This document shows positions 60,694 to 64,000 of a stretch of 64,000 nt of DNA, one piece after another. This stretch comes from Acidimicrobiaceae bacterium (lineage in GTDB: Bacteria > Actinomycetota > Acidimicrobiia > Acidimicrobiales > RAAP-2): the NCBI GenBank assembly GCA_003162475.1, contig PMOI01000009.1, forward strand, positions 62,001-126,000, written 5' to 3'. The position numbers were made by a program, and so were the translations under genes. The notes below the pieces were generated by a model that searched no databases, was not told the origin of the DNA, and worked only from the letters and a program-made list of their open reading frames with translations. How positions within the stretch are numbered: position 1 is the stretch's first letter; every line of letters starts with the position of its first letter.

Positions 60694-61379
60694 GAGACGT
60701 TCACCACTTCCAATTCACCACCCATGTAGTTCTGCGTTGACATAGGCCCACCGTTACCAAGGAAGTATCCGACTCCGCAGGGCACGAAGCATTGCCAGTA
60801 GTAACTTCCGGGTCCCGGTGTCTTGAAACTAAAATTCACGATGTTGTGTGCGTACTGTGTCGTACAGGGGGCGGACCCACAGACGTTGCCGGTGGAACTC
60901 ACTCCAACCAGTGGCACGTTCACACCAAACTGCGGAATCGAAAATGTATGGCCAAACCCGTTACCGGTGTTTGAGTTGTACTCGCTAAACGACTTGCCGT
61001 TGAGGGTTGCCGTTCCGCCAATAACGCCCAGCACTTGGCCATACTTTTGATTGCGCAGTGGGCTACCCGTGTCGTACTGATAGACCGTCATATCGATGAC
61101 CGAGTACGCGGGCAGTTCCCACGACGTGTTCTGCACCCACTTACCGGTCGTTGGATTCCTCACGAGGTAGGACACCCACGTTGGGTGCTTGCCGAAGCCA
61201 ATCGTGCCAACAGTTTGCACCGTCAAATGGACCGGTCGCCCTCTGGCTTGCGCGTGGGTGAAATTCATCACGCCACCGGGCACCCCAGGAGCGAGCCACG
61301 CTGAGAGTGCCCACACAATAAGACCGGCCGCTACCAAGAAGAGCCCGGAAACCGTAGCCAGTCTTGCAGCCTTCGTCAT
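60690..61379 (-). CDS. Membrane-anchored cupredoxin-like protein of the cox operon
   Basis: The 229-residue protein has one N-terminal span (SGLFLVAAGLIVWALSAWL) and an outer beta-rich domain with H144 (GHTFSIPQFG), C167, C172, H178, C197 and C201 (YYWQCFVPCGVG), M213 and M219. The C-x3-C-G spacing recalls CuA, but the His four residues after the second Cys is Tyr, and Met lies further on, so the copper site, if any, differs from both azurin-type and CuA. It probably passes electrons to CoxB. It is the first gene of the operon; the 140 bases before it are AT-rich with no clear -10/-35 that I can name. Confidence 0.7.
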   Translation of the reverse strand: MTKAARLATVSGLFLVAAGLIVWALSAWLAPGVPGGVMNFTHAQARGRPVHLTVQTVGTIGFGKHPTWVSYLVRNPTTGKWVQNTSWELPAYSVIDMTVYQYDTGSPLRNQKYGQVLGVIGGTATLNGKSFSEYNSNTGNGFGHTFSIPQFGVNVPLVGVSSTGNVCGSAPCTTQYAHNIVNFSFKTPGPGSYYWQCFVPCGVGYFLGNGGPMSTQNYMGGELEVVNVS

Positions 61380-61521
61380 AACTCCACCCTTAAAATGAAT
61401 GAAGCAAAGCCTTCATCGATGTGAAGACTTACCGCGTTAATGCGACAACAAATTGTTTAGTTAGTCTGGTTATAGCAGGATTTGTCAGCGTTTCGAAAAT
61501 TTTTTCCGCACTGACCGAGCT

Positions 61522-61536
61522 CCGTCACCCGCTCCA
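61522..61536 (+). repeat. Possible attachment site, right copy
   Basis: CCGTCACCCGCTCCA is an exact copy of the last 15 bases of tRNA-Gly (57504-57518). The bases before it (GACCGAGCT) do not fit a T arm, so this is not a second tRNA. It lies 143 bp before the cupredoxin start, in a 330-base gap (61380-61709) that otherwise holds only the likely cox promoter region and the CsoR site. Confidence 0.6.
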
Positions 61537-61687
61537 GAGAATTCGACGGGAAGACGCACGATCACCAGACTTTTGCTGAACCGATGCTGAACGTCGAGAA
61601 TCGAGGTTGCCACGGGCATTCGTCTCGTCAAGCACCGACTCCGTCGTCATCTGCTAGTGCGGCCCGAGGGTTTTGGCCATAGACTCA

Positions 61688-61704
61688 ATACTGGTAGGGG
61701 GTAT
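61688..61704 (+). promoter_or_regulatory. Putative CsoR-type operator
   Basis: ATACTGGTAGGGGGTAT, 6 bp before the sensor start codon, is a partial dyad with a G-tract centre (ATAC...GTAT) of the kind bound by CsoR/RcnR proteins. It overlaps the ribosome-site region of the gene, so binding would repress the sensor-permease pair until metal is bound. Confidence 0.6.
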
Positions 61705-61709
61705 CAAAT

Positions 61710-62000
61710 ATGTCAGCACAACCGGGATACACCAGTGACAAGGACGTCGTTCAAAAGCGGCTCCGACGGATCGAGGGACAGATTCGAGGCCTTCAACGCA
61801 TGGTCGAAGAAGACCGCTACTGCATCGACATCCTCGAACAGGTCTCGGCGGCCACCCGTGCACTTCAGTCGGTGGCCCTCGTCCTCCTCGACGACCACTT
61901 GGGCCACTGTGTAGCCAACGCCGTGAAAGCGGGCGGCGATGAGGCGACGGCCAAGCTCAATGAAGCCTCGGCCGCGATAGCTCGTCTCGTTCGCTCGTGA
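61710..62000 (+). CDS. CsoR/RcnR-family metal-sensing repressor (DUF156)
   Basis: The 96-residue helical protein has the family core VVQKRLRRIEGQIRGLQRMVEEDRYCIDILEQVSAATRALQSVALVLLDDHLGHCV. Cys in DRYCIDIL and the His/Cys of HLGHCV are the three metal ligands of copper-sensing CsoR. The metal may also be another thiophilic ion. Its stop overlaps the permease start by 4 bp (GTGA), so it controls that gene in one operon. Confidence 0.93.
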   Translation: MSAQPGYTSDKDVVQKRLRRIEGQIRGLQRMVEEDRYCIDILEQVSAATRALQSVALVLLDDHLGHCVANAVKAGGDEATAKLNEASAAIARLVRS

Positions 62001-63526
62001 CAGCATTTTCGTTCGCCTCCACTGGTTGGATCGACGACATCGGACGAAGCGTGCGTGAAGGTTTCTTCATGTTTTGGGAGACCCTCTGGCCACTGATTCT
62101 CGGTTTCGGACTTTCCGGTGCCGTCCAGGCCTTCGTGAGTCGACAATCGATGCAGCGAAAGCTCGGTAATCATGGACCGGCTGCGGTAGCTCGCGCTTCG
62201 GGCTATGGGGCGATCTCGTCCTCGTGCAGCTACGCCGCTTCGGCGATGTCGAAGTCACTGTTCGCCAAAGGTGCCGACTTCACGTCGTCAATGGTGTTCA
62301 TGTTCGCGTCCACCAATCTTGTACTGGAACTTGGCATCATCCTCGTCGTCCTCATGGGCTGGCAGTTCGCCGCCAGCGAGTTTGTCGGCGGGGCGATCAT
62401 GGTGGTTCTCTTGGCCTCGGTGGGAGGCCTTTGGTTTCGGGGTCGCCAGATCCAAGTGGCGAGGGATCGACTCGAAGTCCAGGTCACGAGTGCGCACGAC
62501 CACGACGAACACGCCCACCACACCGAGTCCGAACTCCAAAGCCAGCCCTGGTCGACAAAGCTTCGTTCGAAGGGGGGCTGGGCGAACGCCGCGACCTACA
62601 CGATGGCCGATCTCACGATGCTTCGTCGTGAGCTCCTCTTGGGTTACACCTTCGCCGGGTTCCTAGCGGTCCTCGTACCAGTTCACTTTTGGAATCTCGT
62701 CTTCATACACGGTCATGGTTTCTGGACGAGCCTCGAGAACGTTGTCGTAGGACCGTTCATCGCGATCATCAGCTTCGTGTGCTCGATTGGTAACGTGCCA
62801 CTCGCCGCCGCGCTCTGGCGCGGCGGCATCTCGTTTGGCGGCGTGGTGTCGTTCATCTTCGCCGATCTCATCGCGTTCCCACTGTTGCTCATCTATCGCC
62901 GGTACTACGGCACGAAACTCACGCTCAAGATGCTGGCACTCTTTTGGGGGGTGATGTCGCTGGCGGGCCTTCTCACTGAGGGACTCTTCACGGCGACCCA
63001 CTTGGTACCCAAGACCCGTCCCGTCCAGATAGCTCCAGCTCACTTCTCGTGGAACTACACGACGTATCTCAATATCATCTTTCTCGCGATATTTGTCGTT
63101 CTCTACTGGACCTATCGCAATCGTCTGCGACTCGGTGGTGGTGGAGGTTACGCGCTTGACCCGGTCTGCGGCATGCAGGTGCAAACGTCCAACGCTCCCG
63201 CGTCAGTCCTTCACAAAGGTTCGCGCGTGTACTTCTGTTCCGACCGGTGCGCGCAACGGTTCGAGGCCGATCCCGCAAAGTTCCTAAAGGATCCGACAAC
63301 GTCATCGGGCCACGCGTCTTCACACGAAGGAATGCATATGGGTAACGAAGATGACTCGATGCCGATGGACGTCATGAACGTGGCGATCGACCCGGTCTGC
63401 GGTATGACGGTGGATACCGCGAACGCGGCCGCCACCGTAACGCACGATGGGGTCGTTTACTATTTTTGCAGCGAAGGATGCGCGACGACGTTTACCGCTA
63501 ACCCGATTGTCGAACACCGGACGTGA
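61997..63526 (+). CDS. DUF318/ArsP-type permease with two C-terminal YHS domains
   Basis: The 509-residue protein has about eight membrane spans with the family motifs GNHGPAAVARASGYGAISSSCSYAASAMSKSLFAKGADF and SFVCSIGNVPLAAALWRGGISFGGVVSFIFADLIAFPLLLIYRRYYG. A His-rich loop (HDHDEHAHHTE, about residue 165-177) lies between halves. Two YHS domains follow: DPVCGMQV..RVYFCSDRCAQRF (385-430) and DPVCGMTV..VYYFCSEGCATTF (461-503), each with metal-binding Cys. A cytosolic metal load would be handed to the membrane part for export. GTG start; controlled by the CsoR gene. Confidence 0.88.
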   Translation: MTAFSFASTGWIDDIGRSVREGFFMFWETLWPLILGFGLSGAVQAFVSRQSMQRKLGNHGPAAVARASGYGAISSSCSYAASAMSKSLFAKGADFTSSMVFMFASTNLVLELGIILVVLMGWQFAASEFVGGAIMVVLLASVGGLWFRGRQIQVARDRLEVQVTSAHDHDEHAHHTESELQSQPWSTKLRSKGGWANAATYTMADLTMLRRELLLGYTFAGFLAVLVPVHFWNLVFIHGHGFWTSLENVVVGPFIAIISFVCSIGNVPLAAALWRGGISFGGVVSFIFADLIAFPLLLIYRRYYGTKLTLKMLALFWGVMSLAGLLTEGLFTATHLVPKTRPVQIAPAHFSWNYTTYLNIIFLAIFVVLYWTYRNRLRLGGGGGYALDPVCGMQVQTSNAPASVLHKGSRVYFCSDRCAQRFEADPAKFLKDPTTSSGHASSHEGMHMGNEDDSMPMDVMNVAIDPVCGMTVDTANAAATVTHDGVVYYFCSEGCATTFTANPIVEHRT

Positions 63527-63559
63527 ACACCCTGCGCGCCATGTACGGGTGTCGTTTGG

Positions 63560-63594
63560 CCAACGATCCCCCACGGCCACGTGTCGATCGTTGG
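63560..63594 (+). terminator. Inverted repeat after the permease gene
   Basis: CCAACGATC (63560-63568) pairs with GATCGTTGG (63586-63594) around a 17-base loop, 34 bp after the permease stop. No T-run follows, so it may be a weak terminator or stabiliser. The rest of this 127-base spacer shows nothing else. Confidence 0.35.
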
Positions 63595-63653
63595 AACGCG
63601 GCAACGAGGGCTCTTGGCTAAGAGCGCTGCCGAAGATGAGTACAGTCGGGCGC

Positions 63654-63824
63654 ATGGATAGTTTCGTGAAGGTGAAGGCGCTCAACGACGTCGATAAGGA
63701 CGTCCACTACCGGGGGTCAGCTACTCCCAAGACGACCCTGTGCGGTATGCAGACCGCTCCTCTCGCGGTCGAGGGACCGGTCACGTGTTACCGGTGCCAC
63801 CAGTTCGCTGCTGGAGACCTCTAG
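63654..63824 (+). CDS. Small Cys-containing protein, unknown function
   Basis: The 56-residue ORF reads MDSFVKVKALNDVDKDVHYR, with C30 and the pair C45-x2-C48 followed by His49 (VTCYRCHQF). Three Cys and a His in a short protein suggest a small metal-binding or redox unit. ATG at 63654 is the simplest start; the in-frame ATG at 63636 adds six residues. It follows the metal permease on the same strand but is 127 bp away. Confidence 0.5.
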   Translation: MDSFVKVKALNDVDKDVHYRGSATPKTTLCGMQTAPLAVEGPVTCYRCHQFAAGDL

Positions 63825-63830
63825 TCCCCA

Positions 63831-63956
63831 TCAGTACCAGACCGCGTCGCTCGCGCTCTTGGCCTTCACCCGCCGAGCCAACGACATCAGGCACACGCGG
63901 TCTCGCTCGATTTCCGTCTCCAACGTCAACGGCCTTTCGCAGAATTCGACGGTCAT
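63831..63956 (-). CDS. Short ORF (41 residues), unknown function
   Basis: The ORF begins with ATG overlapping the stop of the partial gene upstream (ATGA) and reads MTVEFCERPLTLETEIERDR, then an Arg/Lys-rich end with a stop at 63831. The overlap with the upstream gene and balanced composition support translation, but at 41 residues this is not proof. No family is recognised. Confidence 0.4.
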   Translation of the reverse strand: MTVEFCERPLTLETEIERDRVCLMSLARRVKAKSASDAVWY

Positions 63957-64000
63957 TCGCCGAGCAGGAGACCGGGTAACTCACTCATTGTCTCGAAGGC
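63953..64000 (-). CDS. C-terminal end of a gene running off the right edge
   Basis: Only fifteen codons (AFETMSELPGLLLGE) and the TGA stop lie inside the window. The stop overlaps the start of the 41-residue ORF as ATGA, which is the pattern of real gene pairs in this genome. Nothing can be said of function. Confidence 0.5.
   Translation of the reverse strand, partial: AFETMSELPGLLLGE

Noticed and set aside
61505..61536. Second tRNA-Gly gene
   Set aside because: Only the 3' acceptor strand and CCA match; there is no T arm, anticodon arm or 5' half.

Overview
The window looks like a chromosomal segment from a moderately GC-rich actinobacterium, most likely class Acidimicrobiia (inference). 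The pointers are a ClpS-DUF2017 pair, a PimB-like mannosyltransferase next to a ROK glucokinase and an SRPBCC protein, a coenzyme-B12 ribonucleotide reductase, a truncated haemoglobin of the GlbO type, a soluble acyl-ACP desaturase, many GTG/TTG starts, many 4-bp ATGA/GTGA gene overlaps, and secreted proteins with Thr/Ser-rich tails. No 16S rRNA or species marker is present.

Layout. 0-2.5 kb: two-component genes (a kinase cut by the left edge and two response regulators) and a 3-methyladenine glycosylase. 2.7-5 kb: an operon of acyl-CoA dehydrogenase-like, NodS-like methyltransferase and family 2 glycosyltransferase. 5.1-8.5 kb: a ferritin-like protein, a possible Asp/His-repeat protein and two secreted proteins, one a GH16 hydrolase. 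8.8-17.5 kb: a complete carbohydrate locus with an autoregulated LacI regulator, an Opp/Dpp-type ABC importer, its binding protein and a GH1 beta-glucosidase. This most likely imports and cleaves beta-glucosides or cello-oligosaccharides. 17.5-39.9 kb: mostly housekeeping and lipid/propionate genes (efflux pump with a decayed TetR gene, clpS, surE, arfB, mmsA, acyl-CoA ligase, desaturase, prpD-prpF) and several secreted proteins, one with three exact-period 86-residue repeats.

40.0-45.5 kb is a mosaic. An S9 peptidase, a PadR/membrane-protein pair and a VapBC-like pair are separated from each other by spacers that carry related short repeats. 45.5-57.4 kb returns to core genes: nrdJ, glpK, an aminotransferase, the ROK/SRPBCC/PimB-like block, small Cys-rich proteins and glbO.

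57.4-61.5 kb is the most unusual part. A tRNA-Gly(TCC) gene is followed by a three-gene operon (membrane-anchored cupredoxin, CoxB, CoxA). Just beyond it lies an exact 15-bp copy of the tRNA 3' end, the pattern left by integration into a tRNA gene. CoxA keeps every haem and copper ligand but lacks the usual D-channel aspartate and K-channel lysine. The window closes with a CsoR-type sensor, translationally coupled to a DUF318/ArsP-type permease that carries two YHS metal-binding domains, and a few small ORFs. Iron or copper chemistry in an acidophile would fit several of these genes, but that link is inference.
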